A stretch of DNA of 64,000 nucleotides from assembly GCA_020544565.1 (NCBI GenBank), contig CP078014.1:502574-566573 (forward strand), in the 5' to 3' direction. The notes beneath the pieces were generated by a model, which was not told where the DNA came from, searched no databases, and saw nothing but the letters and a program-made list of their open reading frames with translations. This stretch comes from Bradyrhizobiaceae bacterium (GTDB lineage: Bacteria > Pseudomonadota > Alphaproteobacteria > Rhizobiales > Xanthobacteraceae). Of the stretch, positions 1 to 8,912 are shown piece after piece (the first letter of the stretch is position 1; every line of letters begins with the position of its first letter). The translations under genes and the position numbers were made by a program.

Positions 1-347
1 GCATCTTGCCGCAGCCGCCAGCCGAGCGGGGTGCGCGGCTCGTACAGCCAGTAATATTGCCGCACCATCTGCAGCGCGCGGGTGCGCTGGAACGACAGGC
101 AGGACACGGCGATCAGGAAGCCGGTTTCCACCAGAAAGGCGTGCGGTTGCAGCAGCGGTTCGTCGAACAGCGCGAAATGCACGAAGCGCACCGCGAGCCC
201 CATCGGGATCATGGCGATGACCGCGATCCTGATGCTGCGCCATGTCAGCGCGATGGCGCGGCCCGCGAGCAGGGCGCAGCCGCCGCCGAGCACGACGGTG
301 ACGAACAGCACCTGAAGGATGGATTCGTTGGAATAGAGGTATGTCAT
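1..347 (-). CDS. Small membrane protein, DUF6867-like, partial
   Basis: The reading frame opens at an ATG at 345-347 and runs off the left edge without a stop, so only about 115 N-terminal residues are seen. The protein starts MTYLYSNESILQVLFVT and has three hydrophobic stretches (about residues 11-30, 38-55 and 73-88), then a basic and aromatic tail ending WLYEPRTPLGWRLRQD. I recognise it as resembling the small membrane protein (DUF6867 type) often found just downstream of liv ABC-transporter genes in Bradyrhizobium-like genomes, and it lies downstream of livF here on the same strand. The function is unknown; a role linked to the transporter is only suggested by position. Confidence 0.6.
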   Translation of the reverse strand, partial: MTYLYSNESILQVLFVTVVLGGGCALLAGRAIALTWRSIRIAVIAMIPMGLAVRFVHFALFDEPLLQPHAFLVETGFLIAVSCLSFQRTRALQMVRQYYWLYEPRTPLGWRLRQD

Positions 348-405
348 CAGGGCTTGATCCTAACTGATAACCGAACAGGCAACAGTGAATCGATGAATTT
401 TATTT

Positions 406-494
406 CGTCATTGCGAGGAACTCTTGTGACGAAGCAATCCGGTTTTCGCTGTTCCAACGTCCGGACTGGATTGCTTCGCTGCGCTCGCAATGAC
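406..494. repeat. Dispersed palindromic repeat, family B
   Basis: Two inverted arms begin and end with CGTCATTGCGAG and CTCGCAATGACG and enclose GAAGCAATCC/GGATTGCTTC. The same element recurs at 40158-40241. It sits between the DUF6867-like gene and livF and would form a long hairpin in RNA. Confidence 0.85.
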
Positions 495-516
495 GCATGA
501 ATTTCGTGCCGCCAAT

Positions 517-1251
517 TCAGTGTCGCCCGCCCTCGAGATAGGCCGCGCGGATTTCCGGGCGCGCCAGCAATTCCGTGCCGCTGCCGCTGAGCGTGATGCG
601 GCCGTTGACCATGACGTAGCCGCGATGCGCCAGCTTCAGCGCGTGGTTGGCGTTCTGCTCGACGATCAGCACGGTGAGGCCGTCCTGCCGATTCAGGGTG
701 CGGATGGCGTCGAAGATCTGTCGCGCGATCAAGGGCGCGAGGCCGAGCGACGGCTCGTCCAGCATCAGGAGGCGCGGTCGGCTCATCAGGGCGCGGCCGA
801 TCGCCAGCATCTGCTGTTCGCCGCCGGACAGGGTACCGCCGCGCTGCGCGAGGCGTTCCTTCAGGCGCGGGAACAGCGCGAACACCTTTTCGAGGCCGGC
901 CTGACGCTCCGCCTCGCTGCCATGCGTCGCGGCGTCCGCGCCCATCTGCAGGTTTTCCGCCACCGTCATGCGCGGAAAGATACGCCGCCCCTCTGGCGAT
1001 TGCGCGATGCGCAGTCGCGCGACGTGGTGGGTCGGAACGCCGGTGATGTCGTCGCCGTCGAAGGTGATGGCCCCGGCGCGGGGCCGTGGCCGGCCGAACA
1101 CCGACATCATCAGCGTGGACTTGCCCGCGCCGTTGGCGCCGATCAGCGCTACGATCTCACCGGTCCCTATATCGAGATCGACGCCCTTGAGCGCCTCGAT
1201 GTTGCCATAGGCGGCGACGAGGCCGCGGATGGAAAGGAGAGGTCCGCTCAC
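517..1251 (-). CDS. livF: Branched-chain amino-acid ABC transporter ATPase LivF
   Basis: This is the second ATPase of a high-affinity branched-chain amino-acid-type importer (HAAT family), acting at the cytoplasmic face of the inner membrane. The 244-residue protein has a Walker A motif GANGAGKST at residues 38-46, the signature LSGGEQQ, Walker B LLMLDEPSLGL and the LivF-like switch region VLIVEQN. The start chosen is a GTG at 1249-1251 that overlaps the livG stop, giving the usual LivF length; an upstream ATG would create an unnatural N-terminal extension antisense to nothing recognisable. It is the last gene of livH-livM-livG-livF. No periplasmic binding protein is present in the window, so the substrate cannot be specified; amino acids, amides or aromatic acids are all possible. 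Confidence 0.93.
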   Translation of the reverse strand: MSGPLLSIRGLVAAYGNIEALKGVDLDIGTGEIVALIGANGAGKSTLMMSVFGRPRPRAGAITFDGDDITGVPTHHVARLRIAQSPEGRRIFPRMTVAENLQMGADAATHGSEAERQAGLEKVFALFPRLKERLAQRGGTLSGGEQQMLAIGRALMSRPRLLMLDEPSLGLAPLIARQIFDAIRTLNRQDGLTVLIVEQNANHALKLAHRGYVMVNGRITLSGSGTELLARPEIRAAYLEGGRH

Positions 1252-2093
1252 GTCGCCCCCTCCATCACCTCGATGGCGGTCTCCTCGTCGGTGCCGAGAT
1301 AGGCGGCGATCACATGCGGGTCGTCGCGGATCTGGCGCGGCGTTCCGGAGGCGATCTTCACGCCGTGGTCGAGTACATGGATCCGGTCGGAGATTTCCAT
1401 CACCACCGACATGTCGTGTTCGATCAGGAGCACGGAAGTGCCATGGTCCTTGCGGATGGCGAGCAGGAGGCGGTTGAGGTCGTCGCTTTCGCGCGCGTTG
1501 AGGCCGGCGGCCGGCTCGTCGAGGCACAACAGCGCCGGCTCCGCGCACATCGCTCGCGCGATTTCCAGCCGCCGCTGGTCGCCATAGGGCAAGTTGCCCG
1601 CGGCATCGTCGGCGCGCGCGGTGAGGCCGATGCGGTCCAGCCAGTAGCGCGCGCGATCGATGGCACGTTCCTCCGCGTGGCGGAATCCCGGCGCGCCGAT
1701 CAGGCCGAGCAGCGTGTAGCCCGAGGCGCGCATCAGCGTATTGTGCTGGGCCACCATCAGGTTCTCCAGCGTGGTCATCCCTGCGAACAGGCGGATGTTC
1801 TGGAAGGTGCGCGCGACCTTGGCGACCTTGGAAATGCGATAGTCGAACAATCGCTCCAGCAGGAATTCGCGGCGGTCGTCATGGACGAGGCGCATCATGC
1901 CGGTGGTCGGCTTGTAGAAGCCGGTGATGCAGTTGAACACCGTGGTCTTGCCGGCGCCGTTGGGGCCGATCAGCGCGGTGATGTCGCCGCGCCGCGCGGT
2001 GAACGACAGATCGTTGACCGCGACGATGCCGCCGAAGCGCATCGATAGGTGGTCGACGGTGAGGATGTCGTCGGCGGCCTCCGGCGCGCTCAT
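1248..2093 (-). CDS. livG: Branched-chain amino-acid ABC transporter ATPase LivG
   Basis: This is the first ATPase subunit of the liv importer, 281 residues. It has Walker A GPNGAGKTT near residue 45, followed by the long LivG insert, Walker B LLCLDEPAAGLN and the H-loop region LLIEHDMSVVM. The ABC signature is the divergent YGDQRRLEIARA form usual for LivG. The ATG at 2091-2093 overlaps the livM stop by four bases, and the stop overlaps the livF start, so translation is probably coupled along the operon. The gene works with LivF as the heterodimeric motor of the LivHM channel. Confidence 0.93.
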   Translation of the reverse strand: MSAPEAADDILTVDHLSMRFGGIVAVNDLSFTARRGDITALIGPNGAGKTTVFNCITGFYKPTTGMMRLVHDDRREFLLERLFDYRISKVAKVARTFQNIRLFAGMTTLENLMVAQHNTLMRASGYTLLGLIGAPGFRHAEERAIDRARYWLDRIGLTARADDAAGNLPYGDQRRLEIARAMCAEPALLCLDEPAAGLNARESDDLNRLLLAIRKDHGTSVLLIEHDMSVVMEISDRIHVLDHGVKIASGTPRQIRDDPHVIAAYLGTDEETAIEVMEGAT

Positions 2094-3490
2094 CCGTGGC
2101 CCTCCTTGACCATGGCGGAGGAGATCTGTGTCGGCTTTTCCAGATAGACCGAGGGCGCGCGGTGGCCGATCAGGCCGCGCGGTCGCCAGATCATCAACAG
2201 CACCATGGCCGAGCCGAACACCAGCATGCGGAACTGCTCGAAGCCGCGGAACAGTTCGAAGCCGCCGATCATGGCCAGCGCCGCCAACGCCACGCCGAGC
2301 TGCGAGCCCATGCCGCCCAGCACCACGATGGCCAGCACCAGCGCCGATTCCTGGAAGGTGAAGGATTCCGGGCTGATGAAGCCCTGACGGGTGGCGAAGA
2401 ACGCGCCCGCGAAGCCGCCGAACATCGCACCGGTGGCAAAGGCGGTGAGCTTCGTCGTGGTGGTGTTGATGCCGAGGGAGCGGCAGGCGACTTCGTCCTC
2501 GCGCAACGCTTCCCACGCCCGGCCGATCGGCAGCCGCCGCAGGCGGATGGTGACCCAGTTGGTCAACAGTGCCAGCGCGAGAATGATGTAGAACAGGAAC
2601 ACCACGCGATGGGTCGGGGAGAAGTCGATGCCGAGCCGGGCGGCGAAGCCGTCGTCGGTGTTGGTGAGCGGGATGCCGAAGAAGCTCGGCCGCGGAATGC
2701 CGGTGATGCCGTTCGGGCCGCCGGTGACGTTCTGCCAGTTGAGCAGGACGAGGCGGATGATCTCGCCGAACGCCAGCGTGACGATGGCGAGATAGTCGCC
2801 CTTCAGGCGCAGCACCGGGAAGCCGAGCAGCATGCCCCAGAACGCGGCGAGCAGTCCCGAGATCGGCAGCAGCACCCAGAACGCCCACGGGCCGAGTTCG
2901 TGGAAATCCACCGTCACGAACGGGGCGGTGGCCGAGAACAGCGGATAGGGCAGGCCGTATTGCGACAACAGCGCGAACGAATAGGCGCCGACCGCATAGA
3001 ACGCGACATAGCCGAGATCGAGCAGGCCGGCGAGGCCGACCACCACGTTCAGGCCCCAGCCGAGCATGACATAGGTCAGCACCAGGATGCCGAGATCGAG
3101 AATGTAGCGCTGGTCGTAGAAGATTACGGGCACCAGAAACGCGAATGCCAGCAGCGCGGGAGCGAGAAGGCGTTGCAACTGCCCCAGCGCGTGGCCGGCC
3201 CGGGGCGGCAGCAGCGTCGCGCCGCCGGACGGCCCGATCCATTGCCGCAGCAGTTCGAGCGCGATGCTGCCGAAGAACACCGCGGCCACCAGCGCGGCGA
3301 GATCGCCGAACCGTGTCCAGTAGATCAACTGGCCCTCGGGTCCGGCCTCGGTGCGCACGCCGATCATCAGCGAGAACAGCACCAGCGCCACGAACGCGCT
3401 GAGCAGCGACTTCTTCAGGATGAAGGGCAGGCCGCGGGTTGCCGCGGTGGTTTTGGGTACGTGAGCTGCGGAATCGACGGTCTGCGCCAC
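2090..3490 (-). CDS. livM: Branched-chain amino-acid ABC transporter permease LivM
   Basis: This 466-residue inner-membrane permease pairs with LivH to form the channel. The N-terminal 120 residues carry extra transmembrane helices (for example SLLSAFVALVLFSLMIGV), as in long LivM proteins of alphaproteobacteria. The conserved LivM core follows: LGWGLNVVVGLAGLLDLGYVAFYAVGAY around residue 145 and, after LGDYLAIVTLAFGEI-type sequence, the coupling loop with GRAWEALREDEVACRSLGIN that contacts the ATPases. It overlaps livG by four bases and lies 8 bp downstream of livH. Confidence 0.92.
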   Translation of the reverse strand: MAQTVDSAAHVPKTTAATRGLPFILKKSLLSAFVALVLFSLMIGVRTEAGPEGQLIYWTRFGDLAALVAAVFFGSIALELLRQWIGPSGGATLLPPRAGHALGQLQRLLAPALLAFAFLVPVIFYDQRYILDLGILVLTYVMLGWGLNVVVGLAGLLDLGYVAFYAVGAYSFALLSQYGLPYPLFSATAPFVTVDFHELGPWAFWVLLPISGLLAAFWGMLLGFPVLRLKGDYLAIVTLAFGEIIRLVLLNWQNVTGGPNGITGIPRPSFFGIPLTNTDDGFAARLGIDFSPTHRVVFLFYIILALALLTNWVTIRLRRLPIGRAWEALREDEVACRSLGINTTTTKLTAFATGAMFGGFAGAFFATRQGFISPESFTFQESALVLAIVVLGGMGSQLGVALAALAMIGGFELFRGFEQFRMLVFGSAMVLLMIWRPRGLIGHRAPSVYLEKPTQISSAMVKEGHG

Positions 3491-3498
3491 GCTGCCCC

Positions 3499-4413
3499 TC
3501 AGACTTTCTCGACTTCCGGACGGCCGAGCAGCCCGGTGGGAAGGAAGATCAGGACGACGATGAGGATCGAGAACGCCGCGACGTCTTTATATTCGGACGA
3601 GAAATAGGCGGCCCAGAAGGTTTCGATCAGGCCGATGGCGAGGCCGCCCAGCATCGCGCCGGGCAGCGAGCCGATGCCGCCGAGCACGGCAGCGGTGAAC
3701 GCCTTGATGCCGGCGACGAAGCCCATGAAGAAGTCGATCACGCCGTAATAGAGCAGGTACATCATGCCGGCCACGGCGGCGAGCGCCGCGCCGATGACGA
3801 AGGTCATGGAGATGGTGCGGTCGACGTCGACGCCGAGCAGCGCCGCCATGGTCTGGTCCTGCTCGCAGGCGCGCATGTCGCGGCCGAGCCGGGTGCGCGC
3901 CACCAGCCACGAGAAGATCGCGAGCAGCACCACCGTGGTGACCACCACGATGATCTGGATGTTGGACAGCCGCACCACGAAGCCGTCGTTCTCGAACAGG
4001 GTATAGCCGCCGGTGATGACAGGGGGCACCGGCTTGACGCGGGCGCCCTGCGCCACCTGCGCGTAGTTCGACAGCACGAACGACATGCCGATGGCCGAGA
4101 GCATCGGCGCCAGCCGGAACGACTGGCGCAGCGGCCGGTAGGCGATGCGCTCCACGGTCCAGCCGTACAGGGCGGTGACGGCCATCGACACCAGCAATAC
4201 TAGCAGCAGGACGACGGGAACGGCGGTGAGGCCGAACGACACCAGGACGAGAAACGAGATCAGCGCGATGAAGCCGCCGATCATGAAAATGTCGCCGTGG
4301 GCGAAATTGATCATGCCGACGATGCCGTAGACCATCGTGTAGCCGATGGCGATCAGGCCGTAGATCGAGCCGAGCACGATGCCGTTGATGAGTTGCTGGG
4401 CGAAGTATTCCAA
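3499..4413 (-). CDS. livH: Branched-chain amino-acid ABC transporter permease LivH
   Basis: This 304-residue permease is the first gene of the liv operon. It opens MEYFAQQLINGIVLGSIYGL and contains the diagnostic LivH stretch GMINFAHGDIFMIGGF near residue 35 and the coupling-loop sequence RACEQDQTMAALLGVDVDR near residue 190. About eight transmembrane helices are evident. The 288 bp upstream (4414-4701) hold the likely operon promoter and no gene; the region is AT-richer near 4480-4530, but I cannot assign boxes with confidence. A substrate-binding protein gene, normally adjacent, is missing from this window. Confidence 0.93.
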   Translation of the reverse strand: MEYFAQQLINGIVLGSIYGLIAIGYTMVYGIVGMINFAHGDIFMIGGFIALISFLVLVSFGLTAVPVVLLLVLLVSMAVTALYGWTVERIAYRPLRQSFRLAPMLSAIGMSFVLSNYAQVAQGARVKPVPPVITGGYTLFENDGFVVRLSNIQIIVVVTTVVLLAIFSWLVARTRLGRDMRACEQDQTMAALLGVDVDRTISMTFVIGAALAAVAGMMYLLYYGVIDFFMGFVAGIKAFTAAVLGGIGSLPGAMLGGLAIGLIETFWAAYFSSEYKDVAAFSILIVVLIFLPTGLLGRPEVEKV

Positions 4414-4701
4414 ATGTGAACCCGCGCGCTGCCGCTTTAAGCCAATGTCGCCAACGGAACGCTGCTCGCGTTCCGCTCGCCCCCCAACTCACACCTTTAC
4501 GCTAGAGGCTCCGGCAGCCGGATCGCCGTCCCGTTTTCTAACAGCGGGAACCCGGTGCGGCAACCGCTGCGGGTGCGGCGTGCCGCCGTCGTCCACGCCC
4601 GAATTTTCCGTATCGCGAAAAAATTATGCGGGAACCGCAAGTTCCACGAAACCCGCTACGTCGAAGCAGATTGGTACGGAGCTCAACAGAGGAGATTGAT
4701 C

Positions 4702-4854
4702 ATGAGCAATCAGAACAATCCGAACCAGAACCCCGGCCAGCAGACCCAGAATCCGGGTCAGAATCCGGGTCAGCAGGGCGGCGGTGGCCAGAAGCCCGGC
4801 CAGCAGCAGCAGGACCCGAGCCACAAGCCCGGCCAGCAGGGCGGCGGCCGCTGA
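4702..4854 (+). CDS. Gln/Pro/Gly-rich microprotein without hydrophobic residues
   Basis: This 50-residue protein consists only of S, N, Q, P, G, T, K, D, H and R after the initiator Met and is built on an NPGQ/KPGQ repeat (NPGQQ, NPGQNPGQQ, KPGQQ, KPGQQ). A strong ribosome-binding site GAGGAG (4688-4693) precedes the ATG, and a clean hairpin terminator follows 25 bp after the stop, so the unit looks like a genuine monocistron despite low complexity. It should be intrinsically disordered and soluble. I do not recognise a function. It is divergent from livH, sharing the 288-bp intergenic region with it. Confidence 0.65.
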   Translation: MSNQNNPNQNPGQQTQNPGQNPGQQGGGGQKPGQQQQDPSHKPGQQGGGR

Positions 4855-4879
4855 TCGTCCGGTTCGGTCGGACAAGAGG

Positions 4880-4905
4880 AAATCCCGCCGACGGCGGGAT
4901 TTTCT
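4880..4905 (+). terminator. Rho-independent terminator of the microprotein gene
   Basis: The stem AAATCCCGCC / GGCGGGATTT has a GAC loop and is followed by TTCTTTGG. The perfect 10-bp stem begins 25 bp after the stop at 4854. Confidence 0.85.
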
Positions 4906-5029
4906 TTGGCTGCGAATTGCCGCGGGCAGTTGTCCACAGGAGGGGCCGGGCCGTTAAGGTTAAGAAAGGGTTTAAATTGCCGCTCCGAATTGAGCGGGGT
5001 TAGCTCCGCGCAAAGTCGGAGCAGGTGGC

Positions 5030-5560
5030 ATGTATCAGGGTTGGCGGATCAGTACCTTCAACGGCGTCCTCATCGCGGCGTATTTTATCCCGGTATGGAC
5101 GATCTCGGCGCTGAAGGTCTGGATCTCGCCGATCCGCGGATTCTACGATCGCTCGAATATCGCCGCTGCGATGTATGTCAGCGATTTTCTCAGCCTCAAT
5201 GCGGTCAATACGGTTCGCGTCGCCTGGCTGCTCGCGCTCGGCAAGGTGATGGTCGCGGCGTTCTTCCTGGTGTTCCTGCTGATGGTGGTGCGCGAGGCGC
5301 TGCGCAAGAAGGGAAGCTGCGACGAGGCGCTGGCCTTCGCCCTTGGCCTCGGCGCCTTCATCAGCATGGCGAGCCTGATCGCAGCCTCGAAGGTCGGGGA
5401 GATCGCGGCGCTGCGCCTGCATGCCAGCGAGGCGCTGCTGCTGATCGGCGCGGCGATCCTGCTGATCGTCGATGGCGACCCGGCCGCCGCCCGCGCCCGC
5501 AAGGACGCGCAGCCTGATGTGGCGCATGGCGGCTATCTGTCGAGCAGCCCCAGCTCCTGA
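5030..5560 (+). CDS. Four-helix membrane protein of unknown function
   Basis: This 176-residue protein begins MYQGWRISTFNGVLIAAYFIPVW. Hydrophobic segments lie at about residues 10-30, 60-85, 97-118 and 129-145, and the hydrophilic tail ends in SSSPSS. The 3' end overlaps the 3' end of convergent pcaC by 28 bp. No known family motif is visible. The even codon use and the AGGTGGC sequence before the ATG support a real gene. It could be a small inner-membrane protein; nothing in the neighbourhood reveals its role. Confidence 0.65.
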   Translation: MYQGWRISTFNGVLIAAYFIPVWTISALKVWISPIRGFYDRSNIAAAMYVSDFLSLNAVNTVRVAWLLALGKVMVAAFFLVFLLMVVREALRKKGSCDEALAFALGLGAFISMASLIAASKVGEIAALRLHASEALLLIGAAILLIVDGDPAAARARKDAQPDVAHGGYLSSSPSS

Positions 5561-5925
5561 ATCACCGCGAGCGCTTCCTTGGTGGCGTGGTTGACCGCCG
5601 GCACGCCGCAATAGATCGCCTGCTGCAACAGGATTTCCTTGATGTCCTGCGGGGTGAAACCGCCCTCGGTCAGCGCCGCGCGGACATGCAGCCGGAACTC
5701 GTCCCATTGCCCGAGCGCGAGCAGGGTGCCGATCACCAGCACGCGGCGGGTGCGCGGATCGATCTGCGGCCGGGTCCAGATTTCACCCCATGCATAGCGC
5801 GTGATGAGATCGAGAAAATCGGCGTTGAAGGCGTTGCGACCGGTGGCCGACTTGTCGACCCAGGCATGGCCCAGCACCTCCCGCCGTTTCGCCTCGCCCT
5901 GTCGGCGGCGCTCGTCGTCGTCCAT
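5533..5925 (-). CDS. pcaC: 4-carboxymuconolactone decarboxylase PcaC
   Basis: PcaC converts 4-carboxymuconolactone to 3-oxoadipate enol-lactone in the protocatechuate branch of the beta-ketoadipate pathway. The 130-residue protein has the family length and the conserved core WGEIWTRPQIDPRTRRVLVIG, EFRLHVRAALTEGGFTPQDIKEILLQ and YCGVPAVNHATKEA of the carboxymuconolactone decarboxylase/AhpD-like fold. It is the last of three pca genes in order pcaB-pcaD-pcaC, 10 bp after pcaD, which is consistent with one transcript. The ring-cleavage dioxygenase pcaGH is not in the window. Confidence 0.93.
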   Translation of the reverse strand: MDDDERRRQGEAKRREVLGHAWVDKSATGRNAFNADFLDLITRYAWGEIWTRPQIDPRTRRVLVIGTLLALGQWDEFRLHVRAALTEGGFTPQDIKEILLQQAIYCGVPAVNHATKEALAVIQELGLLDR

Positions 5926-5935
5926 GGCGCTCTCC

Positions 5936-6718
5936 TCAGCGCTGGGTCAGGAAGCCGATCACGGCATCAGTGAAGTTGTGGGCCTGCTCGACGTTCGAGA
6001 TATGCGCCGCATCGAGCAGCGTCATGCTTGCGTCGGGAATCTGGCTGCGCATGTAGACGCTGGCGTCGACCGGCGTGGACTGGTCGTGACGTCCGGCGAT
6101 GATCAGCGTCGGCGCGGCGATGCGCGGCAGCAGGTCGCGCTGGTCGAGCCGGCTTAATGCCTCGCAGCAGGCGAGATAGCCTTCGACCGGCGAAGCGACG
6201 AGCATCGCCTTCAGGCGTGCGGCGGTCTCAGGCTCGCGCGCGCGGAAATCCGCGGTCAGCCATCCCGCGATCACGGTATCGGCAATGGCGGCGAGACCGT
6301 TGTCCTGCACCGCCTGGATACGGTTCTGCCAGTTGGTGGGATCGGGATAGTAGCAGGTGGTGTTGGCGAGGATCAGCCGGTCGATCCGCTGCGGCGCATT
6401 GGCGCCGAGCCACTGTCCCACCATGCCGCCCATTGACAGCCCGCACCAGTGCACCTTGTCGATGTTGAGATCGTCGAGGATCGCCAGCACATCCTTGCCG
6501 AACCGCTCCATGGAATAGGGGCCCGGCGGCGCGTCCGATCGGCCGTGGCCGCGCCGGTCGTAACGCACCACGCGAAACAGCTTGCCCAGCGCCGCCATCT
6601 GCGGCTCCCACATCGCCAGGGTGGCCCCGAGCGAGTTCGACAGCATGATGGTCGGTCCGTCGGCGCGGCCGTCCACCGCCACGTTGAGCCGGCATCCGTC
6701 GGCGTCGATCATGGGCAT
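5936..6718 (-). CDS. pcaD: 3-oxoadipate enol-lactonase PcaD
   Basis: This 260-residue alpha/beta hydrolase opens 3-oxoadipate enol-lactone to 3-oxoadipate. The nucleophile elbow GLSMGGM puts the catalytic Ser at residue 95; the acid is in the GRHDQSTPVD segment and the histidine in AAHISNVEQA near the C-terminus. An oxyanion-hole sequence LSNSLGATLAMWEPQ near residue 30 matches PcaD enzymes. It lies between pcaB and pcaC, which makes the assignment firm compared with other hydrolases of this fold. Confidence 0.93.
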   Translation of the reverse strand: MPMIDADGCRLNVAVDGRADGPTIMLSNSLGATLAMWEPQMAALGKLFRVVRYDRRGHGRSDAPPGPYSMERFGKDVLAILDDLNIDKVHWCGLSMGGMVGQWLGANAPQRIDRLILANTTCYYPDPTNWQNRIQAVQDNGLAAIADTVIAGWLTADFRAREPETAARLKAMLVASPVEGYLACCEALSRLDQRDLLPRIAAPTLIIAGRHDQSTPVDASVYMRSQIPDASMTLLDAAHISNVEQAHNFTDAVIGFLTQR

Positions 6719-6732
6719 GACACGTCTCCTTG

Positions 6733-8097
6733 TTATTCGCCGCCGGGGGTGTCGAGCGAGGCGAGCAGGCGGTCGATCAGCGCTTGCGAGACGCCCTGAT
6801 AGGCCATCGGCTCGAACAGGTCGTCGAGATGTTTCCCGTCGAGATGCGCGGTGACGCGGGCGTCCGCGCCGAGCACATCGCGCAAGTGGCGGCGGGTGGC
6901 GATGGCGGTGCGGCTCGCCGCCTCGATGAGGTGATGGGCTTCGCTCTTGCCGATCTTGTCCGCCAGCGCCATCGCCACCGCTTCGGCCATGACGAGGCCA
7001 TGGGTGGAGTCGAGATTGGCGCGCATCCGCGCAGTATCGATCTCCAGCCCCTCGGCGATGTCAGCGATTGCGGCCAGCGCGCCGGAGGTGACCAGCATCA
7101 GCGTCGGCAGTGTGGGCCATTCGGCATGCCACGGACCGGCGCTGCGCTCGTGATCCTGCACCTGCGCCGCGAAGATGGTCGCGGCGAGGTTCGGCGCCAT
7201 GGTCGCGGCGGCGAGCGCACTCGCGGCGGCGACCGGATTGCGCTTGTGCGGCAGGGTGGACGAGCCGCCACGGCCTTCGCCGGCGGGCTCGAAGGCTTCG
7301 CCCACATCGGTCTGCATCAACAGCGACACGTCGCGGGCGATCTTGCCGCAGGTGCCGGTGAGGATGGCGAAGACCGAGGCGGCTTCGGCGATACGGTCGC
7401 GATGGGTGTGCCACGGGGACTCGGGCAGCGGCAGCGCCAGTTCCCGCGCCAGATGAGCGGCGACGGTCAGTCCGTTGTCGCCGAGGGCGGCCAGCGTTCC
7501 CGCCGCGCCGCCGAACTGCAGGGCCAGCGTCTCGGCGCGCAGACGCACCAGCCGCCGGCGCGAGCGATGCAGCGCGGCCGCATATTCGGCGAGCTTCAGC
7601 CCGAACGGCATCGGCAGCGCATGCTGCAGCCATGTCCGCGCCACCGCGGCGGTGGTGCGGTGCGTCCGGGCCAGCGTCGCGAATCCGGCGATGGCGCGGT
7701 CGAGATCGACCAGCAGGGCGTCGATGGCCGCGCGCAATTGCAGCACGGTCGCGGTGTCGATGACGTCCTGGCTGGTCGCGCCCCAATGGACGAAGCGCGC
7801 CGCGTCCGGGTTCTGTCGCGCCACCGCGGCGGTCAGCATCTTGACCAGCGGGATGGCGAGATTCCCCGCCCGCGTTGCGGCCTCCGCGAGGGTCGTGCTG
7901 TCGAACTGCGCGGCCTGGCAGGCTGTCGCGATGGCCACAGCGGCGGATGCAGGGACAATGCCGCTCGCCGCTTCCGCCCGCGCCAGCGCCGCTTCGAAAT
8001 CCAGCATGAATTGCAGGAACGCGGCATCGTCGCAGATCGCACGCATGGCCGCGCTCGACAGCATGGGCGCCAGCAGGGGCGAAATCGATGTGCTCAT
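6733..8097 (-). CDS. pcaB: 3-carboxy-cis,cis-muconate cycloisomerase PcaB
   Basis: PcaB cyclises 3-carboxy-cis,cis-muconate to 4-carboxymuconolactone. The 454-residue protein belongs to the fumarase/aspartase superfamily and carries the signature GSSTLPHKRNPVAA near residue 280 and the conserved HWGATSQDVIDTA near residue 105. Length is normal for PcaB. It heads the pcaB-pcaD-pcaC set and is divergent from coxG, so the 160-bp gap at 8098-8256 should contain both promoters. A pca regulator (PcaQ-type) is not visible here. Confidence 0.93.
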   Translation of the reverse strand: MSTSISPLLAPMLSSAAMRAICDDAAFLQFMLDFEAALARAEAASGIVPASAAVAIATACQAAQFDSTTLAEAATRAGNLAIPLVKMLTAAVARQNPDAARFVHWGATSQDVIDTATVLQLRAAIDALLVDLDRAIAGFATLARTHRTTAAVARTWLQHALPMPFGLKLAEYAAALHRSRRRLVRLRAETLALQFGGAAGTLAALGDNGLTVAAHLARELALPLPESPWHTHRDRIAEAASVFAILTGTCGKIARDVSLLMQTDVGEAFEPAGEGRGGSSTLPHKRNPVAAASALAAATMAPNLAATIFAAQVQDHERSAGPWHAEWPTLPTLMLVTSGALAAIADIAEGLEIDTARMRANLDSTHGLVMAEAVAMALADKIGKSEAHHLIEAASRTAIATRRHLRDVLGADARVTAHLDGKHLDDLFEPMAYQGVSQALIDRLLASLDTPGGE

Positions 8098-8256
8098 GAT
8101 GCACGGACCCTATCCAACGCCCCGATGCCTGCCAAGGGCACGGGCACAGGTCTTGTTGCAGTGCGCCGTGCAAAGCGCCTTTTCTTTGCCGGGGCTCTGG
8201 CTTAATGGACCCTGACAGGTTTGCGCAGTGCGGCCGGCAGCGAGGGAGACAGGCTC

Positions 8257-8706
8257 ATGGCGATGACGATGACCGGCGAGGTGCAGCTTCCGGCCTCGCG
8301 CGAGGTGGTGTGGGCCAAGCTCAACGACCCCGAGGTTCTCAAAGCCTGCATTCCCGGCTGCGAGGAATTGAACGTCGCCGGCGAGAATCAGTTCGAGGCC
8401 GTGGCCAAGATGAAGGTCGGTCCGGTCTCGGCCCGCTTCAAGGGCAAGGTCACGCTCAGCGATTTCGATCCGCCGAACAGCTACAAGATTTCCGGCGAGG
8501 GCGAGGGCGGCGTGGCCGGCTTCGCCAAGGGCGGCGCCACCGTGTCGCTGGCCGATCAGGATGGCGGAACGTTGCTCAGCTACAATGTCGAAGCCCAGAT
8601 CGGCGGCAAGCTCGCGCAGCTTGGGCAGCGCCTCATCGCCGGCTCGGCCAAGAAGCTCGCCGACGAGTTCTTCGCCAAGTTCGCCGAGGTGGTGAAGGCC
8701 GGCTGA
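8257..8706 (+). CDS. coxG: CoxG-like SRPBCC protein (CO dehydrogenase subunit G family)
   Basis: This 149-residue protein is of the CoxG family, a START/Bet v1-like fold. It has the family sequence ASREVVWAKLNDPEVLKACIPGCEEL near residue 10, KVGPVSARFKGKV in the middle and YNVEAQIGGKLAQLGQRLI toward the end. CoxG proteins are associated with molybdenum-hydroxylase clusters and have been linked to membrane association or quinone handling. The ATG at 8257 follows GAGGGAGAC, so it was preferred over an in-frame ATG at 8221. It opens the plus-strand cluster, 206 bp before coxS; that gap has no gene. Confidence 0.88.
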   Translation: MAMTMTGEVQLPASREVVWAKLNDPEVLKACIPGCEELNVAGENQFEAVAKMKVGPVSARFKGKVTLSDFDPPNSYKISGEGEGGVAGFAKGGATVSLADQDGGTLLSYNVEAQIGGKLAQLGQRLIAGSAKKLADEFFAKFAEVVKAG

Positions 8707-8912
8707 AACGGGCGCCCGGGGCATATCTGCCCCTCCGGCAAATCAGACCTGGTGGCCGGTGCCCCGCCCGCCGCGAGGTTGCTCATCGCCCCGATGGCTC
8801 ATATTATCGGTTTGGAACCGTTATAGAAATGGTTTCAGGGCCGCGCGGCGTCCCGTCGTGTGACGGTCACCCCGAACACAACCGATAACCGATGACAGAC
8901 CAGAGAGTGTCG

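Noticed and set aside
2096..3607. Long plus-strand frame over livM
   Set aside because: It is antisense to a clear permease and rich in Arg, Gln, Glu and His, the usual shadow pattern in GC-rich DNA.
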